64,000 nucleotides of DNA from Anderseniella sp963700735 (GTDB lineage Bacteria; Pseudomonadota; Alphaproteobacteria; Rhizobiales; Aestuariivirgaceae), in NCBI GenBank assembly GCA_963700735.1, contig CAVOYR010000005.1, positions 186,001-250,000 of the forward strand, in the 5' to 3' direction. Shown here one piece after another: positions 54,353-62,196 of this stretch (positions are counted from its first letter, which is position 1; every line of letters begins with the position of its first letter). The notes below the pieces were generated by a model that saw only the letters and a list, made by a program, of their open reading frames with translations, searched no databases and was not told where the DNA came from. The position numbers were made by a program, and so were the translations under genes.

Positions 54353-54414
54353 CCTCGGGCTTGACCCGAGGACCCAGTGCCCGGTCGCATGGACCCTCGG
54401 ATCAAGTCCGAGGG
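54353..54414. repeat. Paired palindromic intergenic repeat between nuoG and nuoH
   Basis: Two hairpins lie in opposite orientation: CCTCGGG-CTTGA-CCCGAGG at 54353-54371 and CCCTCGGA-TCAAG-TCCGAGGG at 54394-54414. The motif CTCGG-ATCAAG-CCGAGG is typical of small palindromic repeats scattered in alphaproteobacterial genomes. Inside an operon it might stabilise the upstream mRNA or set different levels of nuoG and nuoH. Confidence 0.7.
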
Positions 54415-54449
54415 ATGCAGGGAGGTGGTGTGACATGGTCATTATCTGC

Positions 54450-56528
54450 CTACTCCGCTGCCTGCTGGTGCGCGTTCAGGCGCATTGCCGAACATTCGGC
54501 CATGATGCGCGAGGCCCGTGCGATCGGGTTGGTCAGGTAGAAATCAGTCACCGGGCTCAGGAACGGCTTCGCTGTCATCTTGCCGCCCGCCTTGGCGAGG
54601 TTGGCCAGCAGGCTAGCGTCTGCGGGCTCGATGTCGTCAAGGGCTGCCAGATGCGGCGCGGCCTTGAATATCTCGGCGCGCAGGTGGTCTACATTGTCGA
54701 AGCCAAGGTTGACGCCGAGATGGCCTGCAAGGGCGCGGATGATCGCCCAGTCCTCGCGCGCATCACCGGGCGGGAAGTTGGCCCGGCGCGCCATTTGCGG
54801 GCGGCCTTCGGTGTTGACGTAGATCGCGGACTTCTCGGTATAGGTCGCCCCCGGCAGGATGACGTCGGCGCGGTGTGCACCTGCGTCGCCGTGGCTGCCC
54901 TGGTAGATCACGAAGGCATCGCCCAGCGAGCCCATGTCGATCTCGTCGGCACCGAGCAGGTAGACCACGTCGATCTCGCCTGCCTTTGCACCCTTGAGAA
55001 TGGCTGCGGTGTCCTTGCCGCCCGGCAGCGTGGGCAGTGCACAAACGTCCAGCGCACCAACGCGACCGGCAGCGGTGTGTAAAACGTTGAAGCCGTTCCA
55101 GCCGTCCTTGATGACGCCGATGGCCTGCGCCGCCTTCATGGCGGTGGCCAGCACGGCCTTGCCGTCGGGCCTGGACAAGGCGCCCTGGCCAATGATGAAC
55201 ATCGGCCGGCTTGCCTTGGCAGCCTTGTGGCGGGTCATTTCTTCAAGGGCGGCCGGGCCGTCGCCAAGGTAGGTGTACGGATAGGTCAGGTCGGCCCGCT
55301 CGCCGATGACGCCGATATGTACGTTGCCGGCGAGATAGCGCTTGCGGATGCGGCTGTTGAGCACCGGCGCTTCAAGACGCGGGTTGGTGCCGATCAGCAT
55401 GATGGCATCCGCGTCCTCGATGCCGGCAATGGTCGAATTGAACAGGTAACCGGCGCGGCCACCTTCCTCGCCCAGCGGCGAGCCGGCTTCGCGGCAGTCC
55501 AGGTTCCTCACCTCAAGTTTTTCCATCAAGGTCTTGAGCGCAAACACTTCTTCCACTGCGTTCAGGTCACCCACGAGGGCTGCTGTCCTGTCCGGTCCAG
55601 CCGCCTTCAGCTTCGAGGCGATCAGCGCGAATGCCTCGTCCCAGGTGGCGGCGCGCAGCTTGCCGTTTTCACGAATGTACGGCTGGTCGAGCCGCTGCGA
55701 GCGCAGGCCGTCCCAGATGAAGCGGGTCTTGTCGGAAATCCACTCCTCGTTGACCGCCTCGTTGAGCCGGGGCAGCACGCGCATGACCTCGCGACCGCGC
55801 GCATCGACCCGGATGGCCGAGCCGACGGCGTCCATCACGTCGATGGTTTCGGTCTTGCGCAGTTCCCAGGGGCGCGCCTTGAACTCGTAAGGTGCGCTGG
55901 TCAACGCCCCCACTGGGCACAGGTCGATCACGTTGCCCTGCAACTCGGAGCTCATGGCCTGCTCGAGATAGGTGGTGATTTCCATGTCCTCGCCACGGCC
56001 GATGGCGCCCAGTTCCTCGACGCCTGCCACCTCGGTGGTGAAGCGCACGCAGCGGGTACACTGGATGCAGCGGGTCATCACGGTCTTGACCAGCGGCCCG
56101 ATGTACTTGTCCTCGACCGCGCGCTTGTTCTCGTCAAAGCGGTTCTTGCTGATGCCATAGGCCATGGCCTGGTCCTGCAGGTCACACTCGCCGCCCTGGT
56201 CGCAGATCGGGCAATCCAGCGGGTGGTTGATCAGCAGGAATTCCATCACGCCTTCGCGGGCCTTCTTGACCAGCGGTGAGTTGGTGCGGATCTCCGGCGG
56301 CTGGCCTTCGGGACCGGGGCGCAGGTCGTTGACCGACATGGCGCAGCTTGCCTGCGGCTTGGGCGCGCCCTTCACCTCGACCAGGCACATGCGGCAGTTG
56401 CCGGCGATGGACAGCCGCTCGTGATAGCAGAAGCGCGGAATCTCGGCGCCGGCCATCTCGCACGCCTGGATCAGCGTGGTGCCGTTCTCGACCTCGATCT
56501 CGGTCCCGTCGACTATGAGCTTTGGCAT
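54450..56528 (-). CDS. nuoG: NADH-quinone oxidoreductase subunit G
   Basis: The 692-residue subunit has an N-terminal 2Fe-2S domain (RFCYHERLSIAGNCRMC), the His-Cys cluster N5 region NHPLDCPICDQGGECDLQD, a 4Fe-4S domain with CIQCTRCVRF, and a long molybdopterin-oxidoreductase-like C-terminal part without metal. It collects electrons from NuoEF. The start is 5 bp after the nuoF stop. Length matches alphaproteobacterial NuoG; the extra N7 cluster of some bacteria is not evident. Confidence 0.96.
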   Translation of the reverse strand: MPKLIVDGTEIEVENGTTLIQACEMAGAEIPRFCYHERLSIAGNCRMCLVEVKGAPKPQASCAMSVNDLRPGPEGQPPEIRTNSPLVKKAREGVMEFLLINHPLDCPICDQGGECDLQDQAMAYGISKNRFDENKRAVEDKYIGPLVKTVMTRCIQCTRCVRFTTEVAGVEELGAIGRGEDMEITTYLEQAMSSELQGNVIDLCPVGALTSAPYEFKARPWELRKTETIDVMDAVGSAIRVDARGREVMRVLPRLNEAVNEEWISDKTRFIWDGLRSQRLDQPYIRENGKLRAATWDEAFALIASKLKAAGPDRTAALVGDLNAVEEVFALKTLMEKLEVRNLDCREAGSPLGEEGGRAGYLFNSTIAGIEDADAIMLIGTNPRLEAPVLNSRIRKRYLAGNVHIGVIGERADLTYPYTYLGDGPAALEEMTRHKAAKASRPMFIIGQGALSRPDGKAVLATAMKAAQAIGVIKDGWNGFNVLHTAAGRVGALDVCALPTLPGGKDTAAILKGAKAGEIDVVYLLGADEIDMGSLGDAFVIYQGSHGDAGAHRADVILPGATYTEKSAIYVNTEGRPQMARRANFPPGDAREDWAIIRALAGHLGVNLGFDNVDHLRAEIFKAAPHLAALDDIEPADASLLANLAKAGGKMTAKPFLSPVTDFYLTNPIARASRIMAECSAMRLNAHQQAAE

Positions 56529-56533
56529 GCCGC

Positions 56534-57842
56534 TTACTCCGCCGCGACCCGGTTCACTGACCCTTCGGGGTCAGGCCGGGCAGAAAATTCGTCGATGCGC
56601 GCTTCGATCTCGTGCCGGAAATGCCGGATCAGGCCCTGCACCGGCCAGGCAGCTGCGTCGCCCAGCGCGCAGATGGTGTGACCTTCGATCTGGTAGGACA
56701 CGTCGAGCAGCATGTCGATTTCGCGCTTCTCGGCGCGGCCTTCGACCATGCGGGTCAGCACGCGCCACATCCAGCCCGTACCTTCGCGGCAGGGCGTGCA
56801 CTGGCCGCAGGACTTCGTGCTTGTAGAAGTAGGCCAGCCGCGCGATTGCCTTGATCATGTCGGTGGACTTGTCCATCACGATGACCGCAGCCGTGCCCAG
56901 ACCGGACTTGTGCGCGCGCAGGCTGTCGAAGTCCATCGGGCAGTCAATGATGTCGGCCGCCGGAACGCACGGCACTGACGAGCCACCCGGGATCACAGCC
57001 TTGAGGTTGTCCCAGCCGCCCCGGACACCGCCGCAATGCCGGTCGATCAGCTCGCGGAAACTGATGCCCATCGCCTCTTCCACGGTGCACGGCTTGTTGA
57101 CGTGCCCGGAGATGCAGAACAGCTTGGTGCCGACATTGTTGGGCCGCCCGATACCGGCGAACCATTCCGGCCCACGCCGCAGGATGGTGGGTGCAACGGC
57201 AATCGACTCGACGTTGTTGACCGTGGTCGGCGCGCCATAAAGGCCCACATTGGCCGGGAACGGCGGCTTCATGCGCGGCTGGCCCTTCTTGCCTTCCAGG
57301 CTTTCGAGCAGCGCGGTTTCCTCGCCGCAGATGTAGGCGCCGGCACCGTGGTGCACGTAGATGTCGAAGTCCCAGCCGTGCTTGTTGTTCTTGCCTATCA
57401 GCTTTGCCTCGTAGGCTTCGTCGACGGCGCGCTGCAGGGCTTCGCGCTCGCGGATGAACTCGCCGCGCACGTAGATGTAGGCGGTGTTCGCACCCATGGC
57501 GAAACCGGCGACCAGGCAGCCTTCGACCAGCAAATGCGGGTCGTGGCGCATGATTTCGCGGTCCTTGCAGGTGCCCGGCTCGGACTCATCGGCATTGACG
57601 ACGAGATAATGCGGACGGCCATCGGACTGCTTCGGCATGAACGACCACTTGAGGCCGGTCGGAAAACCCGCCCCGCCGCGCCCGCGCAGGCCGGATGCCT
57701 TCATCTTGTCGATGATGCCGTCACGGCCAAGCTCCAGCATGCCCTTGGTGCCGTCCCACGCGCCGCGTGCCATGGCACCCTTCAGGCCCGCGTCATGCAT
57801 GCCGTAGAGGTTGGTGAATATGCGGTCCTTGTCAGCGAGCAT
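56534..57842 (-). CDS. nuoF: NADH-quinone oxidoreductase subunit F, one frameshift
   Basis: The corrected product is about 435 residues, normal for the FMN/NADH-binding subunit. Visible are GLRGRGGAGFPTGLKW (FMN/NADH loop), NADESEPGTCKDRE, and HHGAGAYICGEETALLESLEG. An extra base at 56814-56815 disrupts the N3 cluster segment: the frame runs FYKHE then out, whereas removing one base gives SCGQCTPCREG followed by the normal C-terminus ending DPEGSVNRVAAE. Because every other nuo gene is intact, an error in the sequence is more likely than a real mutation. The start overlaps the small membrane gene upstream by 11 bp. Confidence 0.92.
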
Positions 57843-58098
57843 CGCCGCACTCCGTCATGTCAGTGCCACAGGGGCCGGAACGCGCCGGCAGCACCAGATT
57901 GAACATCGCCGTCAACGCGGTCAGGAAAACCAGTACGGCGGCCAGCTTGAGGTACGACCAGTCACCGGTGACCACGAACCCCACGCCAAGCACCATCAGC
58001 GCGGCGGCGGTGAAGCCCGCGGACAGGCGCGCGCACAGGCTGAACCGGCTTGCGCCGGCTTCCTGGTGGCTGGTCTGGTGGTTTGGTTGCTGGGTCAT
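57832..58098 (-). CDS. Small membrane protein inside nuo operon, unknown function
   Basis: The 88-residue protein begins MTQQPNHQTSHQEAGASR and has two membrane helices, about residues 26-45 and 50-70, with a short tail containing Cys (SGPCGTDMTECGDAR). It sits between nuoE and nuoF; small membrane genes occur here in several alphaproteobacteria and may be complex I accessory factors (DUF5337-like), but I cannot name the family with certainty. The ATG at 58098 is chosen because earlier frame content overlaps nuoE and is not coding. Its stop overlaps the nuoF start. Confidence 0.55.
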   Translation of the reverse strand: MTQQPNHQTSHQEAGASRFSLCARLSAGFTAAALMVLGVGFVVTGDWSYLKLAAVLVFLTALTAMFNLVLPARSGPCGTDMTECGDAR

Positions 58099-58108
58099 GC
58101 TGCCTTGC

Positions 58109-59293
58109 CTACCTCGGCTTCTTGCCGAAAACCCTGATGTATTCAGCTTCGCCGCCCTTGGCCAATGCCTTGGCCTGCCGTATCCAGTCGTCGCGCTCGA
58201 TGCGGCCCTTGAACGACAGTTCGTCATCGACGATGGCGACGTCCTTCTTCGTCCACTTGGCAATCTGGCTGAAATGCCAGAAGCCCAGCTTGTTGAGCGT
58301 GCCTTCAAGCTTGGGACCGACGCCGGAAATCAGCTTCAGGTCGTCGGCCTTGCCTTGCGGCTTGGCAAGACGTTCGGGGCCTGCGGGCTTGACTGCAGCA
58401 GCCTTGGCAGGCGCGATCTTCACGGCCTTTTCAGTCGCCGCCTTGGCAGCCTTCGCTGCGTCCGTTTTGGCAGCCTTCGCTGTGCCCGATTTGGCAGCCT
58501 TCGCAGCCGGGGCCGCTACCGCCTTCTCGATCTTGGTGCCGCTCCTGACTGCGGCCTTCTTGTCGGACGGCGACTTGAGGCCGTTGGCGGTTTCCGCGGC
58601 AGCGGTTTTCGGCTTGGCAGCGTTCGACGGCGGCACCGATGACACCTGCTTGGCGGGGGCTGCCTTCCTGGACGGCTTGGCGGTCACATCGCCAGTCAGC
58701 GTGGTCGGGCCACCTTCGGGCGCGGACATGATGCGATCGATCTGCGGGCCGGGCTTGACCGCCTGTCCCTTTGCGATCTTGTCGAGCAGGTCTTCCAGCG
58801 CTTCAGGCGTCAGGTCCTCGTAGGTGTCCTTCCAGATCTGGATCATCGGCGCGTTGACGCAGGCACCGAGGCACTCGACCTCTTCCCACGAGAAGTTGCC
58901 GTCGGCCGACAGCGTGTGCTGGCTTTCAGCGATCTTGCGCTTGCACACGTTGATCAGGTCTTCCGAGCCCCGCAGCATGCACGGCGTTGTCCCGCATACC
59001 TGCACGTGGGCCTTCCGGCCCACCGGTTCAAGCTGGAACATGGTGTAGAAGGTGGCGATCTCGTAGACGCGGATGAACGGCATGTCGAGCATGCGGCCCA
59101 CCTCTTCCATCGCGGCGCGCGACACCCAGCCGTCATTCTGCTCCTGGGCGCGCCACAACACCGGGATAACGGCGCTGGCCTGCTTGCCCCTGGGATATTT
59201 CTTCAGCTGTTCCTTCGCCCACTTCAGGTTCGACGCAGTAAACGCGAACGATGCGGGCTGGACGCTTTCATCTGCTAAACGGCGTACACTCAC
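58109..59293 (-). CDS. nuoE: NADH-quinone oxidoreductase subunit E with long Ala/Lys linker and C-terminal HhH-like domain
   Basis: The 394-residue protein is more than twice the usual size. Residues 1-190 are a normal NuoE with the four 2Fe-2S cysteines at about 100, 105, 141 and 145 (VCGTTPC and ECLGACVNAP). Then comes a low-complexity Ala/Lys-rich linker (about 205-310), and a C-terminal helix-hairpin-helix-like domain starting DDLKLISGVGPKLEGTLNKL. Similar tails occur in some alphaproteobacterial NuoE proteins. A GTG start at 59293 is preceded by GAGGTGG, which lies in the 16-bp repeat at the DUF559 cassette border. Confidence 0.92.
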   Translation of the reverse strand: MSVRRLADESVQPASFAFTASNLKWAKEQLKKYPRGKQASAVIPVLWRAQEQNDGWVSRAAMEEVGRMLDMPFIRVYEIATFYTMFQLEPVGRKAHVQVCGTTPCMLRGSEDLINVCKRKIAESQHTLSADGNFSWEEVECLGACVNAPMIQIWKDTYEDLTPEALEDLLDKIAKGQAVKPGPQIDRIMSAPEGGPTTLTGDVTAKPSRKAAPAKQVSSVPPSNAAKPKTAAAETANGLKSPSDKKAAVRSGTKIEKAVAAPAAKAAKSGTAKAAKTDAAKAAKAATEKAVKIAPAKAAAVKPAGPERLAKPQGKADDLKLISGVGPKLEGTLNKLGFWHFSQIAKWTKKDVAIVDDELSFKGRIERDDWIRQAKALAKGGEAEYIRVFGKKPR

Positions 59294-59305
59294 CGGTCCA
59301 CCTCA
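59290..59305. repeat. 16-bp direct repeat, left copy
   Basis: TCACCGGTCCACCTCA. On the minus strand this supplies GAGGTGG and the GTG start of nuoE and the stop of the DUF559 frame. Confidence 0.9.
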
Positions 59306-59724
59306 TCACTGCTCCCTCCCCCGGCAAGGGGGAGGGTTGGGGTGGGGGTCAACCCACCCGAATTAATCTCTGCCAACCGCAGCCGTATCATCTCCAGAAC
59401 ACCTTCGGCATTGTCGCGCACGTCGTTGTTCCAGAAGCGCATCACCTCGATGCCTCGTTCTGCCAGATAGGCTGATCGCGCATGGTCCTTGACTGCCGTC
59501 ACCAATTCGGCGTGATGACCTCCATCCAGTTCGATGCATAGCAAGGCCGACGGGCAATAGAAATCCAGGACATAAGGGCCAACCGGATGCTGACGCCGGA
59601 AACTGAAGCCATCAAGCTTGTTGCCACGCAATGCGGACCACAAACGGCTTTCCGCGCCGGTCATCTGCTTGCGCGGCGACCGCGCACGTGCAGTTTTTAC
59701 GCGGGTGCGGTCGAACTTCACCAT
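59290..59724 (-). CDS. DUF559 family endonuclease-like protein (Vsr/PD-(D/E)xK type)
   Basis: The product of about 144 residues has the DUF559 core: MTGAESRLWSALRGNKLDGF, then FRRQHPVGPYVLDFYCP and IELDGGHHAE, with the acidic Asp and Glu of the PD-(D/E)xK/Vsr-like fold, then ERGIEVMRFWNNDV. The true target is unknown. An ATG at 59724 has GGGGA upstream; a GTG at 59796 in the nuoD end repeat would add 24 residues encoded by the cassette end. The C-terminal residues TPTPTLPLAGGG are read from the other terminal hairpin. It lies in the same direction as the nuo genes and is read with them. Confidence 0.8.
   Translation of the reverse strand: MVKFDRTRVKTARARSPRKQMTGAESRLWSALRGNKLDGFSFRRQHPVGPYVLDFYCPSALLCIELDGGHHAELVTAVKDHARSAYLAERGIEVMRFWNNDVRDNAEGVLEMIRLRLAEINSGGLTPTPTLPLAGGGSSDEVDR
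59312..59350. repeat. Cassette end hairpin, left (inverted relative to right)
   Basis: CCCTCCCCC and GGGGGAGGG pair around GGCAA (59314-59336), followed by GGGGTGGGGGTC. Reverse orientation to the copy at 59728-59775. Confidence 0.8.
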
Positions 59725-59727
59725 GCC

Positions 59728-59775
59728 GATCCCCACCCGGTGCTGCGCACCGACCTCCCCTTTGCAAGGGGAGGT
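59728..59775. repeat. Cassette end hairpin, right
   Basis: GATCCCCACC is followed by a small hairpin CGGTGC/GCACCG and then ACCTCCCC/GGGGAGGT around TTTGCAA. It is the inverted partner of the repeat at 59312-59350 and resembles the solitary copy at 30102-30140. Confidence 0.8.
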
Positions 59776-59792
59776 AATCTCCGCAAACTGGA

Positions 59793-59808
59793 TCACCGGT
59801 CCACCTCA
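59793..59808. repeat. 16-bp direct repeat, right copy
   Basis: TCACCGGTCCACCTCA, identical to 59290-59305. On the minus strand it is the last codons and stop of nuoD (GEVDR end). Confidence 0.9.
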
Positions 59809-60983
59809 CCAAACACGATATCGAGAGAGCCGAGCACGGCAGACACGTCTGCCAGCATGTGGCCCCGGCACATGAAATCCATCGCCTGAAGGTGCGCGAA
59901 ACCGGGCGCGCGCAGCTTGCAGCGGTAGGGCTTGTTGGTGCCGTCCGACACCAGGTACACGCCGAACTCGCCCTTTGGCGCTTCAACGGCGGCATAGACC
60001 TCGCCTTCCGGCACCCTGAAACCTTCGGTGTAGAGCTTGAAGTGGTGGATCAGTGCTTCCATCGACCGCTTCATCGCAGCGCGCTTGGGCGGCACGATCT
60101 TGCCATCGGTGGAGGACACCGGGCCCTGCCCTTCCGGCGCGTTGAGCAGCCTGATGCACTGCTGCATGATCTTCACCGACTGGCGCATCTCTTCCATGCG
60201 GATCAGGTAGCGGTCGTAGCAATCGCCGTTCTTGCCGACGGGAATGTCGAAGTCGAGCTCACTGTAGCATTCATAGGGCTGCGACTTGCGCAGGTCCCAG
60301 GCAGCGCCGGAACCACGCACCATCACGCCGGAGAAGCCCCAGGCGAAGCATTCTTCAAGGTCCACCACGCCGATGTCGACGTTGCGCTGCTTGAAGATGC
60401 GGTTGTTGGTCAGCAGGCCCTCGATGTCGTCCAGCACCTTCGGATGCGTCTCGCAGAAATGCTCGATGTCGTCGATCAGGCGCTGCGGCAGGTCCTGGTG
60501 CACGCCGCCGGGGCGCACGTAGGCTGCATGCATGCGGCTGCCCGATGCGCGCTCATAAAACACCATCAGCTTCTCGCGCTCTTCGAAGCCCCACAGCGGC
60601 GGGGTCAGCGCGCCCACGTCCATGGCCTGTGTCGTTACGTTGAGCAGGTGGGACAGGAGGCGGCCGATTTCGGAGTACAGCACGCGGATGAGCTGGCCGC
60701 GGCGGGGCACGGCAAGGCCCAGCAGCTTCTCGACGGCCATCGCGAAGGCATGTTCCTGGTTCATCGGCGCGACATAATCGAGCCGGTCGAAATAGGGTAT
60801 CGCCTGCAGGTAGGTCTTCTGCTCGATCAGCTTTTCGGTGCCGCGATGCAGCAGGCCGATGTGCGGGTCGACGCGTTCAACCACTTCACCGTCAAGCTCC
60901 AGCACGAGGCGCAACACGCCGTGCGCGGCCGGGTGTTGCGGACCGAAATTGATGTTGAAGTTTCTGACTTGTGCCTCGGCCAT
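59793..60983 (-). CDS. nuoD: NADH-quinone oxidoreductase subunit D
   Basis: The 396-residue subunit carries the quinone-facing part with GPQHPAAHGVLRLVLELDGE at the start and the terminal FGEVDR. It descends from the [NiFe] hydrogenase large subunit but lacks its metal cysteines. The ATG at 60983 overlaps the nuoC stop (ATGA); a longer frame to 61034 would overlap nuoC further. Its end is the nuoD side of the 16-bp repeat. Confidence 0.97.
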   Translation of the reverse strand: MAEAQVRNFNINFGPQHPAAHGVLRLVLELDGEVVERVDPHIGLLHRGTEKLIEQKTYLQAIPYFDRLDYVAPMNQEHAFAMAVEKLLGLAVPRRGQLIRVLYSEIGRLLSHLLNVTTQAMDVGALTPPLWGFEEREKLMVFYERASGSRMHAAYVRPGGVHQDLPQRLIDDIEHFCETHPKVLDDIEGLLTNNRIFKQRNVDIGVVDLEECFAWGFSGVMVRGSGAAWDLRKSQPYECYSELDFDIPVGKNGDCYDRYLIRMEEMRQSVKIMQQCIRLLNAPEGQGPVSSTDGKIVPPKRAAMKRSMEALIHHFKLYTEGFRVPEGEVYAAVEAPKGEFGVYLVSDGTNKPYRCKLRAPGFAHLQAMDFMCRGHMLADVSAVLGSLDIVFGEVDR

Positions 60984-61600
60984 CAGTTCTTCGCCTTTTC
61001 GTCGCCCGGCAGCACGTACTCGGTGCCTTCCCACGGGCTCAGGTAATCGAAGTTGCGGAATTCCTGCACCAGCTTGACCGGCTCGTAGACGACCTTCTTC
61101 TTCTCGTCGTCGTAGCGCACCTCAACGTGGCCGGTGACCGGAAAGTCCTTGCGCAGCGGATAGCCGGCAAAGCCATAGTCGGTCAGGATGCGGCGCAGGT
61201 CCGGGTGGCCGGAGAACAGGATGCCATAAAGGTCGAACGCCTCGCGCTCGAACCAGTTGGCCGCCGGGAACACGTCCACGGCGCTGGGCACGGGCGTGTC
61301 CTCGTCGGTCTGCACCTTTACCCGCACACGCGTGTTCTGGTACGGGCTGAGCAGGTGGTAGACCACGTCAAAGCGCTTCTCCCGCGACGGGTAGTCAACG
61401 CCGCAGATGTCGATGAAGCAGACGAAGCGGCAGCTCGGGTCATCGCGCAGGAAGCGCAGCACCTGGATGATGTTGCCGATATCGGCATGAACGCACAGCT
61501 CGTTGAAGGCGATGCTGGTGGTCACTCCCATTGCGGCAAGGTTGCCGGCAATGTGCTCGCCCAGGTCCAGCAGTGTTTCATCAATTTCCGGTCTGGCCAT
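60983..61600 (-). CDS. nuoC: NADH-quinone oxidoreductase subunit C
   Basis: The 205-residue subunit belongs to the 30-kDa family, with the signature ERLEAFDLYGI-like EREAFDLYGILFSGHPDLRRIL and YPLRKDFPVTGHVEVRYD. It is part of the hydrophilic arm next to NuoD. The ATG at 61600 is preferred over an upstream TTG two codons earlier. It overlaps the nuoD start by 4 bp (ATGA). Confidence 0.96.
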   Translation of the reverse strand: MARPEIDETLLDLGEHIAGNLAAMGVTTSIAFNELCVHADIGNIIQVLRFLRDDPSCRFVCFIDICGVDYPSREKRFDVVYHLLSPYQNTRVRVKVQTDEDTPVPSAVDVFPAANWFEREAFDLYGILFSGHPDLRRILTDYGFAGYPLRKDFPVTGHVEVRYDDEKKKVVYEPVKLVQEFRNFDYLSPWEGTEYVLPGDEKAKN

Positions 61601-61602
61601 GA

Positions 61603-62196
61603 TCAACGCTCGATCGTCCCTGTGCGGCGGATCTTCTTCTGAAGCTGCAGGATGCCGTACACGAGTGCTTCAGCGGTGGGCGGGCAGCCGGGAACATAGA
61701 TGTCCACCGGCACGATACGGTCGCAACCGCGCACGACAGAATAGGAGTAGTGATAGTAACCGCCGCCATTGGCGCACGATCCCATCGAGATGACGTAACG
61801 CGGCTCGGGCATCTGGTCGTAGACCTTGCGCAATGCCGGCGCCATCTTGTTGGTCAGCGTGCCGGCCACGATCATCACGTCCGACTGGCGCGGAGAGGCG
61901 CGCGGGGCAAAGCCGAACCGCTCAACGTCATAGCGCGGCATCGATGCCTGCATCATCTCGACGGCACAGCAGGCCAGCCCGAAGGTCATCCACATCAGCG
62001 AACCGGTGCGCGCCCAGTTGATCAGGTCATCACTGGTGGTGACCAGGAAACCCTTGTCGGCCAGCTCGTTGTTGATGGACGAATAGAATGCTTCCTGCTC
62101 GGGCGTCAGCAGCGGTGGTGCGGCGGGGTCAACCACGGCACCTTTCGGGTGTGCCTTGTTCAGCAGGGGTTGACCATGCTTGTCGATCAATCCCAT
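61603..62196 (-). CDS. nuoB: NADH-quinone oxidoreductase subunit B
   Basis: The 197-residue subunit holds cluster N2, the last iron-sulfur cluster before quinone. The tandem cysteines are in FGLACCAVEMM, with further ligands in SMGSCANGGGYYHY and VPGCPPTAEAL. The ATG at 62196 (MGLIDKHGQ) has a GGGAG Shine-Dalgarno about 7 bp upstream; an ATG at 62217 would overlap nuoA by more. It is 2 bp before nuoC. Confidence 0.96.
   Translation of the reverse strand: MGLIDKHGQPLLNKAHPKGAVVDPAAPPLLTPEQEAFYSSINNELADKGFLVTTSDDLINWARTGSLMWMTFGLACCAVEMMQASMPRYDVERFGFAPRASPRQSDVMIVAGTLTNKMAPALRKVYDQMPEPRYVISMGSCANGGGYYHYSYSVVRGCDRIVPVDIYVPGCPPTAEALVYGILQLQKKIRRTGTIER

Larger units (their letters stand above)
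59290..59808. mobile_element. Candidate DUF559 mobile cassette with 16-bp direct repeats
   Basis: A 487-bp segment (59306-59792) separates nuoD and nuoE and encodes a DUF559 nuclease. It is bounded by a perfect 16-bp direct repeat, TCACCGGTCCACCTCA, at 59290-59305 and 59793-59808, and has hairpin-forming, roughly inverted ends (59312-59350 and 59728-59775). The direct repeat corresponds to the end of nuoD plus the nuoE ribosome site and start. This is the appearance of a target-site duplication, so both flanking genes stay intact. No transposase is present in the segment. Interpretation as a mobile element is inference. Confidence 0.6.

Noticed and set aside
55227..56279. Open frame of 350 codons on the plus strand opposite nuoG
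   Set aside because: No recognisable domain; nuoG motifs on the minus strand are clear.
56534..57842. Programmed frameshift in nuoF
   Set aside because: No slippery heptamer or downstream structure is evident at 56814 and the shift breaks a cluster motif; a sequence error is simpler.
58380..58620. Tandem Ala/Lys codons in nuoE as a possible minisatellite or integrated repeat
   Set aside because: The repeats are imperfect, in frame and flanked by conserved domains on both sides; they are better read as a flexible protein linker.
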